Notes: generated by a model from the sequence alone, not told the origin. DNA of 64,000 nucleotides from Aquimarina algicola (GCF_006443095.1 NZ_VFWZ01000010.1:62001-126000), one strand, 5' to 3'. Counted from the first letter of the stretch, positions 33,796 through 43,360 are shown. Translations and numbers: made by a program.

Positions 33796-34449
33796 ATGAA
33801 AATTAATTCATTAACAATTCAAACACCAGATATATCAAAGACAGAACATTTTTATGCTAGTGTTCTTGGATTCGATATTGTTACTAAATCTGATACATCA
33901 GTGAGTTTTCAGATTGGGGATACCTTTCTTGAATGTATTTTAGTCGAAAATCAAAACCCAATATATCATCTTGCTTTTAATATCCCAAGAAACCAATTAC
34001 AAGAAGCTATAGAATGGATGAGCAATAAATTACAATTGTTGACTATAGGGGAAGATGAGGTTGTGACAGAATTTAAAGATTGGAACGCAAAAGCTATTTA
34101 CTTTTTTGATGATACCGGTAATTTATTAGAATGTATAGCCAGACAAGACTTGCAAAATAATACTGAAACGCCATTTTCAATACATTCAATTTTGAATATT
34201 AGCGAAATAGGAATTATAAACGAACAACCTTTGCTATTAGTAAATACATTATTTGAAAAGCATAATATTTCTCTTTTTGATAAAAATAAAAATAGTAATG
34301 ACTTTGCAACAATAGGTGATGATGATGGATTATTAGTCGTTGTAAAACCAAATAGAAATTGGTATCCTACTCAAATCCCGGCTAAGCAATTTTTTACGAA
34401 AATCAAGATCCAGAATAATGATGTGATTACTGATTTGGTTTTTGAATAA
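33796..34449 (+). CDS. VOC/glyoxalase-family protein
   Basis: The 217-residue protein starts with the glyoxalase-like strand INSLTIQTPDISKTEHFYASVLGF, and IYFFDDTGNLLECIA closes the first half near 98-112. The second half is divergent. No export signal is present. I use the ATG at 33796; a GTG eleven codons earlier lies in a hairpin after katA. It sits 106 bp after katA and may be in the peroxide-responsive unit. The substrate is unknown. Confidence 0.72.
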   Translation: MKINSLTIQTPDISKTEHFYASVLGFDIVTKSDTSVSFQIGDTFLECILVENQNPIYHLAFNIPRNQLQEAIEWMSNKLQLLTIGEDEVVTEFKDWNAKAIYFFDDTGNLLECIARQDLQNNTETPFSIHSILNISEIGIINEQPLLLVNTLFEKHNISLFDKNKNSNDFATIGDDDGLLVVVKPNRNWYPTQIPAKQFFTKIKIQNNDVITDLVFE

Positions 34450-34532
34450 TCAGCGTCATAACATTTTTAAAAAAACAGAATAAAAATAGAAACAAAACCA
34501 TTGAATTTTAGAATTTATAAATATCAAATACA

Positions 34533-35057
34533 ATGAAATCAAACCTTATTCTTACAACCTTTATACTAATGTCTTTTTTTGGATATACTCAAGAAGATAT
34601 CTTTGAGCATAGCAGAAATGGAAATACCAATGCCATCAAAAAATTATATGAATCTAACTCAAAAATCATAGATACAGTTAATCATAAAGGGTTTAGTCCT
34701 TTGATATTAGCGGTTTACAATAATCAAATTGAAACGACTACTTATTTATTGGAGCATGGTGCAAATCCTGATGTACAAGATACTTCTGGCAATACGGCAC
34801 TTATGGGGGCTTGTTTTAAGGGGTATGTAGAAATGATAAAACTGCTCATCAAACATAAGGTAACTGTCGATCAACAAAATTATAATGATGCTACTGCTTT
34901 AATATTTGCATCTACGTTTGGTCATACAGAAATTGTAAAAGAGTTACTCAAAAATGGGGCAGATCTTAAAATAAAAGATAACAGAGGTAATAAAGCTGTT
35001 GATCATGCACGTATGCAAGGAAATACAGAAATAGTTGCGCTACTAGAAAGTAAATAG
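34533..35057 (+). CDS. Exported ankyrin-repeat protein
   Basis: The 174-residue protein has a Sec signal peptide (about 1-20, ending GYTQ) and four ankyrin repeats from about residue 30 to the end, including GFSPLILAVYNNQIETTTYLLEHGANPD-like and GHTEIVKELLKNGADL units. Exported ankyrin proteins beside catalase (AnkB beside KatB in Pseudomonas aeruginosa) are needed for full catalase activity. By analogy it may protect or assist the periplasmic catalase; this is inference from context. Confidence 0.82.
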   Translation: MKSNLILTTFILMSFFGYTQEDIFEHSRNGNTNAIKKLYESNSKIIDTVNHKGFSPLILAVYNNQIETTTYLLEHGANPDVQDTSGNTALMGACFKGYVEMIKLLIKHKVTVDQQNYNDATALIFASTFGHTEIVKELLKNGADLKIKDNRGNKAVDHARMQGNTEIVALLESK

Positions 35058-35115
35058 TAAAAGCGTTTTGTAATCAACAAACAAAGTATTTATTTTAGGG
35101 TACTAAATTTAATCT

Positions 35116-35475
35116 ATGAACCCTGCCGAAAATTATATACTTACTCAGCCAGAGCCTTATAAAACAATACTATTACACCTTCAAGTACTTATAGAAACGA
35201 CAGTACCGGGAGTAGAATTACTGTACAAATACAAAATTCCATTTTATTACATAGAAAAAAGACCTTTTTGTTATCTTAACGCAACCAAAGGGTATGTCGA
35301 TGTAGGATTTTGGAATGCAGGCCATATCACAAAAAATATAGAATATATGACGACTGCAGGACGTAAAGTAATGAAATCTATGCGATATAACAGCCTAGAA
35401 GATATTCAAGATCAAATCCTAATAGAGATTCTTCAAGACGCTTATAAAGTAAAAGACAAAAAATTCTATAAATAG
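35116..35475 (+). CDS. DUF1801 protein
   Basis: The 119-residue cytosolic protein matches DUF1801 (YdhG-like), with LHLQVLIETTVPGVELLYKYKIPFY near 21-45 and FCYLNATKGYVDVGFW near 52-67. The family has an iron-chaperone frataxin-like fold in some members (YdhG of Bacillus), but function here is unproven. It ends three bases before the convergent KdsA stop, so no terminator space is present. Confidence 0.8.
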   Translation: MNPAENYILTQPEPYKTILLHLQVLIETTVPGVELLYKYKIPFYYIEKRPFCYLNATKGYVDVGFWNAGHITKNIEYMTTAGRKVMKSMRYNSLEDIQDQILIEILQDAYKVKDKKFYK

Positions 35476-35477
35476 GC

Positions 35478-36296
35478 TTACAACTTAATTATAGTTTGAC
35501 GTATTGCAACAAGGTTAGATAAGAGTTGCTCTAAATATTTTAGATCAAGCATATTAGCTCCATCGCTCTTTGCATTAGCAGGATCAAAGTGTGTTTCTAA
35601 AAATAAACCATCAACTCCCGTTGCTATACCTGCTCTTGCAATTGTTTCGATCATTTCAGGACGACCACCTGTAACACCACTGGTTTGATTTGGTTGTTGA
35701 AGTGAATGTGTAACATCAAGAACCGTAGTTCCATATTGTTTCATAGTAGGAATTCCTCTAAAATCTACAATCATATCTTGATATCCAAACATAGTACCTC
35801 GATCAGTAATCATAGCATTATCATTACCACTATCTTTTACCTTTCGTACAGCATGTTGCATCGCTTCAGGGCTCATAAACTGCCCTTTTTTAAGGTTTAC
35901 TGTTTTTCCTGTTTTGGCAGCAGCTACTACAAGGTCTGTTTGACGAACTAAAAAAGCAGGAATCTGTAAAATGTCTACATATTCTGCAGCCATAGCGGCA
36001 TCTTCATTTTCATGTATGTCTGTAATGGTAGGTATTTCAAAAGTTTCTCCAACTTTTCGAAGTATTTTTAAAGCTTTTTCATTTCCAATACCGGTAAAAC
36101 TATCAATACGACTACGATTTGCTTTTTTAAAAGATCCTTTGAATACATAGGGTATCTTTAATTTAGAAGTAATAGTAACCACTTCTTCAGCAATACGTAA
36201 TGCCATTTCTTCGCTTTCTATAGCACATGGGCCGGCTAAAAGGAAAAAATTATTGGCTTCGAGATTCTTTAGATTTTTGATATTAGAAAGATCCAT
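35478..36296 (-). CDS. kdsA: 3-deoxy-8-phosphooctulonate synthase (KdsA)
   Basis: The 272-residue protein condenses arabinose-5-phosphate with phosphoenolpyruvate to make Kdo-8-phosphate for lipopolysaccharide. LLAGPCAIESEEMALR at about 20-35, KGSFKKANRSRIDSFTG near 52-68 and ILQIPAFLVRQTDL near 110-123 are conserved. MITDRGTMFGYQDMIVD near 160-176 and DGLFLETHF near 231-239 also match. Length is standard. It is convergent with the DUF1801 gene and isolated from other LPS genes. Confidence 0.94.
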   Translation of the reverse strand: MDLSNIKNLKNLEANNFFLLAGPCAIESEEMALRIAEEVVTITSKLKIPYVFKGSFKKANRSRIDSFTGIGNEKALKILRKVGETFEIPTITDIHENEDAAMAAEYVDILQIPAFLVRQTDLVVAAAKTGKTVNLKKGQFMSPEAMQHAVRKVKDSGNDNAMITDRGTMFGYQDMIVDFRGIPTMKQYGTTVLDVTHSLQQPNQTSGVTGGRPEMIETIARAGIATGVDGLFLETHFDPANAKSDGANMLDLKYLEQLLSNLVAIRQTIIKL

Positions 36297-36563
36297 ATGA
36301 TAATTTTAAAACGCAAAGATACTTCTTTTACTCGATAATCGAGATTTAAATCCTCTTTGGCTATACTCAAAATTTCAGAGATATTTACTTTACCGATCGT
36401 GTGTTGTGAGCTTGTCCAGAGGTAGTAGATTGATTTTGAAATGTATGATATGATCAAGTTTAAAAAAAGTAATGTAGAAGATTCAATACTGGATTATAGA
36501 TCTTATATCATAAATAACTTTTTAATAATCTTATTTTCGTGTAGAACGTTTCAAAATAACTTG

Positions 36564-36571
36564 TACCTTTG
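36564..36571 (+). promoter_or_regulatory. -7 element of typA promoter
   Basis: TACCTTTG followed by CACCC is an exact TAnnTTTG match 22 nt before the typA ATG. It lies inside a longer upstream frame extension and so supports the ATG at 36594. No clear TTG lies at -33. Confidence 0.5.
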
Positions 36572-36593
36572 CACCCTTAAAAATGAGGCGTTT

Positions 36594-38393
36594 ATGACAG
36601 CTATAAAAAATATTGCAATAATTGCTCACGTAGATCATGGTAAAACAACTCTGGTTGACAAGATTATGTACCATTGCCAATTGTTTCGCGAAAATGAAAA
36701 TACAGGCGATTTAATTTTGGATAATAATGATTTGGAGCGTGAAAGAGGAATTACAATTACCTCAAAAAATGTTTCTGTAACCTACAAAGGAACCAAGATT
36801 AATATCATAGATACTCCGGGTCACGCCGATTTTGGAGGAGAAGTAGAACGTGTATTAAACATGGCAGATGGTGTTTTATTGCTAGTTGATGCTTTTGAAG
36901 GGCCAATGCCACAAACTCGATTTGTATTACAGAAAGCTATCGACTTAAAATTGAAGCCTTGTGTTGTTGTAAACAAAGTAGATAAAGAAAACTGTACGCC
37001 GGATGAGGTTCATGAAAAAGTGTTTGACCTTATGTTTGAGTTAGGAGCAGAAGAATGGCAATTGGATTTCCCAACAGTATATGGTTCTGCCAAAAACAAC
37101 TGGATGAGTGATGATTGGAAAAAAGAAACAGAAAATATAGAACCGTTGCTTGATATGGTTATCGAGCATATTCCATCTCCAAAAGTTGAAGAAGGAACTC
37201 CTCAAATGTTAATTACATCTCTTGATTTTTCATCATTTACAGGTCGTATCGCTATCGGTCGCCTACAAAGAGGGACATTGACAGAAGGAATGCAAGTTTC
37301 TTTGGTAAAGCGTGATGGTTCTGTGAAAAAATCTAAAATCAAAGAATTGCACACCTTTGAAGGGTTAGGAAGAAGAAAAGTAGAAAAGATTGAAGCAGGA
37401 GATATTTGTGCGCTGGTAGGATTAGAAGGTTTCGAGATTGGAGATACTGTGGCAGACATCGAAAACCCAGAAGGACTTGCAACCATTGCAATAGATGAGC
37501 CTACCATGAGTATGTTGTTTACCATCAATGATTCTCCGTTTTTTGGTAAAGATGGAAAATTTGTAACTTCAAGACATGTCAAAGAAAGATTAGAAAAAGA
37601 GTTAGAAAAAAACCTGGCACTTAGAGTTGAAGAAACAAATAGTGCTGATAAATTTATGGTTTTTGGTAGAGGGGTATTACACCTTTCTGTTCTTATCGAA
37701 ACAATGCGTCGTGAAGGATACGAATTACAAATAGGGCAGCCACAAGTAATTATCAAAGAAATTGATGGAGTAAAATGTGAGCCTATCGAAGAATTGACTA
37801 TAGACTTACCCGAGCATGTTTCAGGAAAGGCAGTAGAAATGGTTACGATGCGAAAGGGAGAAATGTTGAGCATGGAAGCTAAAGGTGATCGTATGGTATG
37901 CGAGTTTATTATTCCTTCTAGAGGGATAATAGGATTACGTAACCAATTACTAACTGCTACTGCGGGAGAGGCTATTATGGCACACCGATTTAAAGAATAT
38001 CAACCTCTTAAAGGTGATATACCTGGTCGTATTAATGGTTCTTTGGTCTCTATGGAAAAAGGAACAGCAATCCCATACTCAATAGATAAGTTGCAAGAGA
38101 GAGGTAAGTTTTTTATTGATCCGGGAGAAGATATTTATGAAGGACAGGTGATAGGAGAGAACTCCAGAGGAGACGATATGACGGTTAATGTAACCAAAAC
38201 CAAAAAACTTAGTAACGTTAGATCTGCAGGAGCAGATGACAAAGCTAAAATAGTACCGGCGATTAAATTTTCTTTGGAAGAAGCTTTAGAATATATTCAG
38301 AAAGATGAGTATGTAGAAGTAACACCAAATCACTTACGATTACGTAAGGTTTTACTTACAGAAGTAGAGCGTAAACGAAACAAGAGTATATAA
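36594..38393 (+). CDS. typA: Translational GTPase TypA/BipA
   Basis: The 599-residue ribosome-associated GTPase has all G motifs: AHVDHGKTT (G1) near 10-18, RGITI (G2) near 50-54, DTPGHADFGGEVERVL (G3) near 73-88, and NKVDKE (G4). The C-terminal TypA-specific part includes the GIIGLRNQLLTATAGEAIM segment near 443-461. It supports 50S assembly under stress. The first 51 residues of the longest frame are leader: an internal -7 promoter element and the conserved MTAIKNIAIIAHVDHGK start fix the ATG. Confidence 0.95.
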   Translation: MTAIKNIAIIAHVDHGKTTLVDKIMYHCQLFRENENTGDLILDNNDLERERGITITSKNVSVTYKGTKINIIDTPGHADFGGEVERVLNMADGVLLLVDAFEGPMPQTRFVLQKAIDLKLKPCVVVNKVDKENCTPDEVHEKVFDLMFELGAEEWQLDFPTVYGSAKNNWMSDDWKKETENIEPLLDMVIEHIPSPKVEEGTPQMLITSLDFSSFTGRIAIGRLQRGTLTEGMQVSLVKRDGSVKKSKIKELHTFEGLGRRKVEKIEAGDICALVGLEGFEIGDTVADIENPEGLATIAIDEPTMSMLFTINDSPFFGKDGKFVTSRHVKERLEKELEKNLALRVEETNSADKFMVFGRGVLHLSVLIETMRREGYELQIGQPQVIIKEIDGVKCEPIEELTIDLPEHVSGKAVEMVTMRKGEMLSMEAKGDRMVCEFIIPSRGIIGLRNQLLTATAGEAIMAHRFKEYQPLKGDIPGRINGSLVSMEKGTAIPYSIDKLQERGKFFIDPGEDIYEGQVIGENSRGDDMTVNVTKTKKLSNVRSAGADDKAKIVPAIKFSLEEALEYIQKDEYVEVTPNHLRLRKVLLTEVERKRNKSI

Positions 38394-38407
38394 TCTTATT
38401 TTATTTA

Positions 38408-38443
38408 AAAACAACAAACCCCGAATTTTCGGGGTTTGTTGTT
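38408..38443 (+). terminator. Terminator after typA
   Basis: A 16-bp stem (AAACAACAAACCCCGA and its complement) around a short loop is followed by a TTATT tract, 15 bp past the typA stop. It can also act on the minus strand for the 32-codon peptide gene 4. Confidence 0.85.
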
Positions 38444-38505
38444 TATTATTAGTACTCTTAAATATATTTTTCTAAGGATTCTTTTCAGTAAATACTGAAA
38501 AGAAC

Positions 38506-38604
38506 TTATTTTCTCATAGCATATCTGCTAGCTCCGGGTAGATGAATCAAAAAGTTTCTTAGTGCTTTTATATCCACTACTACAATTCCATAAAATAATC
38601 TCAT
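38506..38604 (-). CDS. 32-residue cationic peptide, family member 4
   Basis: This 33-codon minus-strand frame has F4-Y5-G6, D11, K13, F18, LPGAS at 22-26, A29 and R31-K32. It aligns without gaps to the three copies at 11.6-12.5 kb and resembles copy 2 most in its first half (shared G6-I7 and D11...K13-A14-L15). The stop is followed after four bases by a 10-bp hairpin (38481-38502) on the minus strand. AAATTTTG 22 nt upstream may be the -7 box. It lies 26 kb from the other copies, so the family is dispersed rather than a single tandem duplication. Function unknown. Confidence 0.7.
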   Translation of the reverse strand: MRLFYGIVVVDIKALRNFLIHLPGASRYAMRK

Positions 38605-38796
38605 AGCAAATCATTTATACGTTAAACAAAATTTTTAAAGTAGTTGTAGTATTTTCCTACTTGTATAATAAGTACGAGAAGAATAGGAAAGAGTTACATG
38701 ATTGCCTTCTTTTTATCAAAACTTTAAGTTTTTGATAAACATTACTTTAGTTAATTTTTTTAACAAATAAAAGTAGTTGATTGTCGTTGTGATTTT

Positions 38797-38912
38797 TATA
38801 AAAATAAAGCCTTGAGGTATCTCAAGGCTCTGATATAGATATTTTGGGGTAAATTGGGGCTAATTCCTTATTTTGGGGCGAATTGCCAAGTTTTTCTTTT
38901 CTTTTGTAAAGA
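38797..38912 (-). ncRNA. Candidate small RNA, C-rich, about 115 nt
   Basis: On the minus strand, TATATTTG at 38925-38918 is an exact -7 box with TTA 18 bp upstream, so transcription would start near 38912. A 9-bp hairpin AGCCTTGAG/CTCAAGGCT with a four-base loop (38829-38808) followed by TTTATTTTT forms an intrinsic terminator. The intervening RNA has three unpaired CCCCAA segments and no start codon for a protein. No known family was recognised. Alternatively it is only the 3' end of a longer transcript from ftsE. Confidence 0.42.
38844..38878. repeat. Three TTGGGG repeats in helical phase
   Basis: TTGGGG occurs at 38844-38849, 38854-38859 and 38873-38878, spaced 10 and 19 bp apart, close to one and two helical turns. 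The region lies inside the candidate small RNA, whose minus-strand form carries CCCCAA. It may serve as protein-binding iterons or as repeated RNA seed motifs. Confidence 0.5.
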
Positions 38913-39127
38913 TATTACAAATATAGAGAAGATCACCGTTTCATAACTTGTAAAAAGCATTAAAATATCGGTAAAATACAATTTTTATCGATAAAAGTAT
39001 TTTTTTTGATTTTTTATCCTTTAATATTTAGACATACTACCTGATATTGAAGCAAAACATAAGTTTGTTTCATTCCTGAGAATAGATAAAAATTAAGGTA
39101 TGAATACTTGAACAGGTAGGTTCTAAG

Positions 39128-39811
39128 TTATCCTTTTCTTTGTACTACTTCGAATACCTTATTGCCATCACATTTCAAAGTTTTTGAAGGATATTTAAGT
39201 AGCAGTGCATAGTCATGAGTCGCCATTAGAATAGTATTGCCATTTTTATTGATACCCTGTAATACTTCCATTACTTCTACAGAGGTCTGTGGATCAAGAT
39301 TTCCTGTTGGCTCATCAGCAAGAATTAATTCTGGATCATTCAATAATGCACGTGCGATTGCAATACGTTGTTGCTCACCACCAGATAATTGATATGGAAA
39401 TTTGAACCCTTTGGTTTTCATACCAACTTTGTCTAAGACATCATCAATTTTTTGATCCATTTCACTCTGATCTGTCCAGCCTGTAGCTTTTAATACAAAA
39501 AGAAGGTTATCTTTTACAGTTCGGTCATTTAATAGCTTAAAATCCTGAAAAACAATTCCTAATTTTCTGCGTAAAAATGGTATTTGGTTTTCTTGCAGTG
39601 TTGGTAAATCAAAATCTACGATGCTTCCTTCTCCTTCAAGTAGAGGTAAATCCCCATATAGCGTCTTCATAAAACTACTTTTTCCGGTACCGGTTTTTCC
39701 GATAAGATATACAAAATCTCCTTTGTGTACTTCTACATTTACATCAGAAAGAATTAAACTTTCTCGTTGATATATTGAAGCATTTTTAAGAGTTAGTACC
39801 GTATCAGACAT
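39128..39811 (-). CDS. ftsE: FtsE-like ABC ATPase
   Basis: The 227-residue ATPase has Walker A GKTGTGKSS at about 38-46, the ABC signature LSGGEQQRIAIARAL near 142-156, and Walker B LILADEPTGNLD near 163-174. The sequence VVEVHKGDFVYL and LGIVFQDFKLLNDRTVKDN match FtsE, which with FtsX drives septal peptidoglycan hydrolase activation. ftsX is not adjacent, as is common in Bacteroidota. It is monocistronic on the minus strand. Confidence 0.88.
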   Translation of the reverse strand: MSDTVLTLKNASIYQRESLILSDVNVEVHKGDFVYLIGKTGTGKSSFMKTLYGDLPLLEGEGSIVDFDLPTLQENQIPFLRRKLGIVFQDFKLLNDRTVKDNLLFVLKATGWTDQSEMDQKIDDVLDKVGMKTKGFKFPYQLSGGEQQRIAIARALLNDPELILADEPTGNLDPQTSVEVMEVLQGINKNGNTILMATHDYALLLKYPSKTLKCDGNKVFEVVQRKG

Positions 39812-40345
39812 AGTATGCTATAATTCGTAGTTAGTATTTGGTAAAATTAAAAAGTTTTTTGTGTAAACAAAGACTCGCTCACATAATTGTTTGACTATAT
39901 ACAATTGAATAACATTATTACACATCAAATATTTTATAAAACCGCCTTAATTTATCGTTGTTTTCATCTTCGGGATCATAGTCAAAAATATATAAAGACA
40001 TTATTGAGTCATGATCCTAAAGAATTCATAATTATAAAACTCAAATGTAATTATCTTAAAAATCTTCCGTTATTAGGAAGAAGATTAAACTATCTTTAAC
40101 ATAAAATATATCTAAGGGAAACGATATTTACTCAAATTAAACAATCAATAAGAATTAGGATTAATAAACCGGACTTTGTAGTACTAGATTTTATTAATTT
40201 TACACAATATGTATACTATTTTAAGTTTTTACTTGTGATAAATAGTAGGCTTATGTAAGACAATAGGATTTGGGATATACAAATAGACTGAAATAATCAG
40301 TATGCAACCCCATCTGGCCTTTTGAATACTAATAAATTAAAACAG
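39812..40345. other. Non-coding spacer between ftsE and the TPR gene
   Basis: This 534-bp spacer between divergent genes contains only a 70-codon plus-strand frame (39887-40099) that has a TTG start and no internal ATG; I judge it non-coding. No strong promoter, RNA or repeat was recognised apart from AT tracts. Confidence 0.45.
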
Positions 40346-43300
40346 ATGAAATACATCACTTCGATGCTTTTTGTGTTGGGCGTATCAACATATATTTCTG
40401 CACAGCAATCAGCGATTTACACTAATGATCTTGTATTGTACAATAGAGCATTAGAATTATACAATAATAAACAGTTTTTGGCAGCCCAAAATCTTTTTGA
40501 TAAAGTAAGAGATGAGTCTAATGATGAAAATATAGATTCAAATTGCACGTATTATATAGCCAATTGTGCAGTTTGGTTAAACCAAAGAGACGCAGACCAG
40601 CTTTTAGAAAGTTTTGTGGTGCAATATCCTACAAGTATAAAACGTAATGCAGCGTATTTGGATGCTGCTAATTATTATTTTGATAATGGTAAATATGCAT
40701 ATGCCAGAAAATGGTATGAAAAAGTAGATGAAAGCAGCTTGAGCCGATCAGAGAGAGAGCGGTTTGATTTTAATAACGGATATGCATATTTTAAAATTCA
40801 ACGGTTTAATGAAGCAAAAAAATATCTAAATCGAGTAGAAGATTCGCCAGAATATGGTGCAAAAGCCAAATATTATTTAGGGTTTATTGCATATGAAGGC
40901 GATAACTATCAAGAGGCAGATAAACTTTTTGATGAAGTCAAAGATCTTGATGAATACAACAAAAACCTGTCGTATTTTCAAAGTGATATGAACTTTAAAT
41001 CAGGAAACTATCAAGAAGCCATAAACGAAGGATTATCTCAATTACCAAAATCAAAACCTTCTGAAAAGTCAGAGTTGAATAAAATAATAGGGGAAAGCTA
41101 TTTTAAATTAGAAGAGTACGAAAAAGCAATCCCATATTTAAAAGAATACAAAGGCCGAAAGGGAAAATGGAATAATACAGACTACTATTATCTTGGATAT
41201 GCATATTATAAACAAGGTGATTACACTAATGCTATTTCAGAGTTTAATAAAATTGTAGATGGTCGTAATGCAACTGCTCAAAATGCATACTACCATTTGG
41301 CAGAATCCTATCTCAAGACAGATCAGAAGCAACAAGCACTTAATGCTTTTAAAAATGCCTCAGAAATGGATTTTGATGCCAAGATCAAAGAAGATGCTAC
41401 TTACAATTATGCAAAACTAAGTTATGAGATCGGAAACTCTTATGAAAGTGCTTCAAAAACATTGTTATCCTATTTAGAGCAATATCCAAATACATCTGCA
41501 AAAGAAGAGATCAAAGAATTATTAATTAGCTCTTACATTACTTCTAAAAATTATAAAGAAGCGATGGATTTGCTAGAAGGAAGTAGAAATTTTGCAGACA
41601 AAGAAATCTATCAGCAAGTTGCTTTTTATCGTGGAGTAGAATTATATACAGAGAATGATTATCGATCTGCTATAGAATATTTTAATAAATCATTAAAATA
41701 TCCTACCAATCCTCAGTTTGAAGCCAGAGCAACGTATTGGAAAGCAGAAAGCAATTATTTGCTTACTAATTTTGATGAAGCGTTGATCGATTTTAAACAA
41801 TTTGAAGGAGCAACAGGGGCTTCTACTGTAAATGAAAGTAAAAATATAAACTATAATCTGGGGTACACGTATTTTAAATTAAAGCAATACGAGCAAGCAG
41901 CCAAACATTTTGAAGCGTATACTACACAATCGGATATTGATGATAACAGAAAGACAGATACATATTTAAGATTGGGAGATAGCCATTTCATTTCCAGAAA
42001 ATACTGGCCAGCAATGGAAGCCTACAATGCTGCAATAAAAGGGAATGGACCTGATGCCGATTATGCACATTATCAGAAAGCAATTAGCTATGGTTTTGTA
42101 AATAAACCCAATAAAAAAATCAGCGATCTGGAAATGTTTCTCAAAAAGTATCCTGAATCCGCATATCAGGATGATGCCATGTTTGCTTTGGGAGATGTGT
42201 ATATATCCGAAAATAAGATTTCTAACGGTATTAGTGCTTATGATCGTTTAGCCAGAGAGATGCCCAACAGTACCTTTGTACCAAAAGCACTGCTAAAGCA
42301 AGGGTTGGTTTTCTATAATGGCAATCAAAGTGAAAAAGCATTATCTAAATTTAAAAAAGTAGTAGCAGATTTTCCCGGTACAGACGAAGCTGTACAAGCC
42401 GTAAATACAGCAAGACTCATCTATGTAGATTTAGGGAGAACAGAAGAATATTCGGCCTGGGTAAAAGGATTGAGTTTTGTAGATGTTACAGATGCAGATT
42501 TGGATAATACCGCTTATGAAGCAGCAGAAAAACAATATTTAGAAAATAATGATGCAGGAGCTATAAACGGCCTAACAAAATATCTCGCAGAATTTCCCAA
42601 CGGGTTACATGCTGTAAAAAGCCACTTTTATCTGGGGCAATTATACTTCAAAAAGGGAAATAAAAATGAAACCATTCCTCATTACGAATATGTATTGCAA
42701 AAAGGGCAAACAGAATTTACAGAACAATCGTTATCAAAACTTGCACAAGTATATTTAGAAAACAAGAAGTATGAGAAAGCCATTCCTGTATTAGAGCGTT
42801 TGGAAAATAATGCCAGCCACACGCAGAATACTATTTTTGCGCAATCAAATTTGATGAAATCGTATTATCAGTTGGTTAATTATCCGCAAACGATAGCATA
42901 TGCAGAAAAGGTACTGGCAAATCCAAAGATTCAAGATGACGTAAAAAGTGATGCGCAGATATTTATAGCGCGTGCAGCATTGCAAACCGCAGACATGCCA
43001 AAAGCAAAGCAAGCCTATGCTCAAGTACAAAAGATAGCAAAAGGAGAACTTGCTGCAGAAGCGTTGTATTATGATGCGTATTTCAAAAATCAAGAAAAAA
43101 ATTACAAAGCTTCAAACGAGACAATACAACAACTGTCAAAAAACTATTCTGGGTATAGGTTGTATGGTGCAAAAGGTTTGGTATTGATGGCAAAAAATTT
43201 CTACGGACTTAAAGATGCCTATCAAGCTACATATATTTTAGAAAGTGTGATCAAAAACTTTACAGATTATCCCGATGTTATTGAAGAAGCACGTACAGAA

Positions 43301-43360
43301 TTAAAAATGATCAAAGCAGAAGAAGCTAAGACTAATTCATCCATCCAGACAGAACAATAA
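40346..43360 (+). CDS. Large tetratricopeptide-repeat exported protein
   Basis: The 1004-residue protein begins with a signal peptide (hydrophobic residues about 4-17, ending SAQQ). At least twelve TPR-like units follow throughout, with repeated signatures such as YYLGYAYYKQGDYTNAISEFNKI and ALGDVYISENKISNGI. Several repeats resemble the outer-membrane TPR proteins YbgF/BamD that bind partner proteins. It is followed after 31 bp by a plugless outer-membrane barrel on the same strand, so the two likely function together. The ATG chosen begins the signal peptide; a TTG eight codons earlier was dropped. Confidence 0.85.
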   Translation: MKYITSMLFVLGVSTYISAQQSAIYTNDLVLYNRALELYNNKQFLAAQNLFDKVRDESNDENIDSNCTYYIANCAVWLNQRDADQLLESFVVQYPTSIKRNAAYLDAANYYFDNGKYAYARKWYEKVDESSLSRSERERFDFNNGYAYFKIQRFNEAKKYLNRVEDSPEYGAKAKYYLGFIAYEGDNYQEADKLFDEVKDLDEYNKNLSYFQSDMNFKSGNYQEAINEGLSQLPKSKPSEKSELNKIIGESYFKLEEYEKAIPYLKEYKGRKGKWNNTDYYYLGYAYYKQGDYTNAISEFNKIVDGRNATAQNAYYHLAESYLKTDQKQQALNAFKNASEMDFDAKIKEDATYNYAKLSYEIGNSYESASKTLLSYLEQYPNTSAKEEIKELLISSYITSKNYKEAMDLLEGSRNFADKEIYQQVAFYRGVELYTENDYRSAIEYFNKSLKYPTNPQFEARATYWKAESNYLLTNFDEALIDFKQFEGATGASTVNESKNINYNLGYTYFKLKQYEQAAKHFEAYTTQSDIDDNRKTDTYLRLGDSHFISRKYWPAMEAYNAAIKGNGPDADYAHYQKAISYGFVNKPNKKISDLEMFLKKYPESAYQDDAMFALGDVYISENKISNGISAYDRLAREMPNSTFVPKALLKQGLVFYNGNQSEKALSKFKKVVADFPGTDEAVQAVNTARLIYVDLGRTEEYSAWVKGLSFVDVTDADLDNTAYEAAEKQYLENNDAGAINGLTKYLAEFPNGLHAVKSHFYLGQLYFKKGNKNETIPHYEYVLQKGQTEFTEQSLSKLAQVYLENKKYEKAIPVLERLENNASHTQNTIFAQSNLMKSYYQLVNYPQTIAYAEKVLANPKIQDDVKSDAQIFIARAALQTADMPKAKQAYAQVQKIAKGELAAEALYYDAYFKNQEKNYKASNETIQQLSKNYSGYRLYGAKGLVLMAKNFYGLKDAYQATYILESVIKNFTDYPDVIEEARTELKMIKAEEAKTNSSIQTEQ

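Noticed and set aside
36441..36593. Extended N-terminus for TypA
   Set aside because: The 51 added residues have no conservation, and a -7 promoter element lies within them.
39887..40099. 70-codon plus-strand frame between ftsE and the TPR gene
   Set aside because: It starts with TTG, has no internal ATG, no promoter, and no family I recognise. Treated as non-coding.
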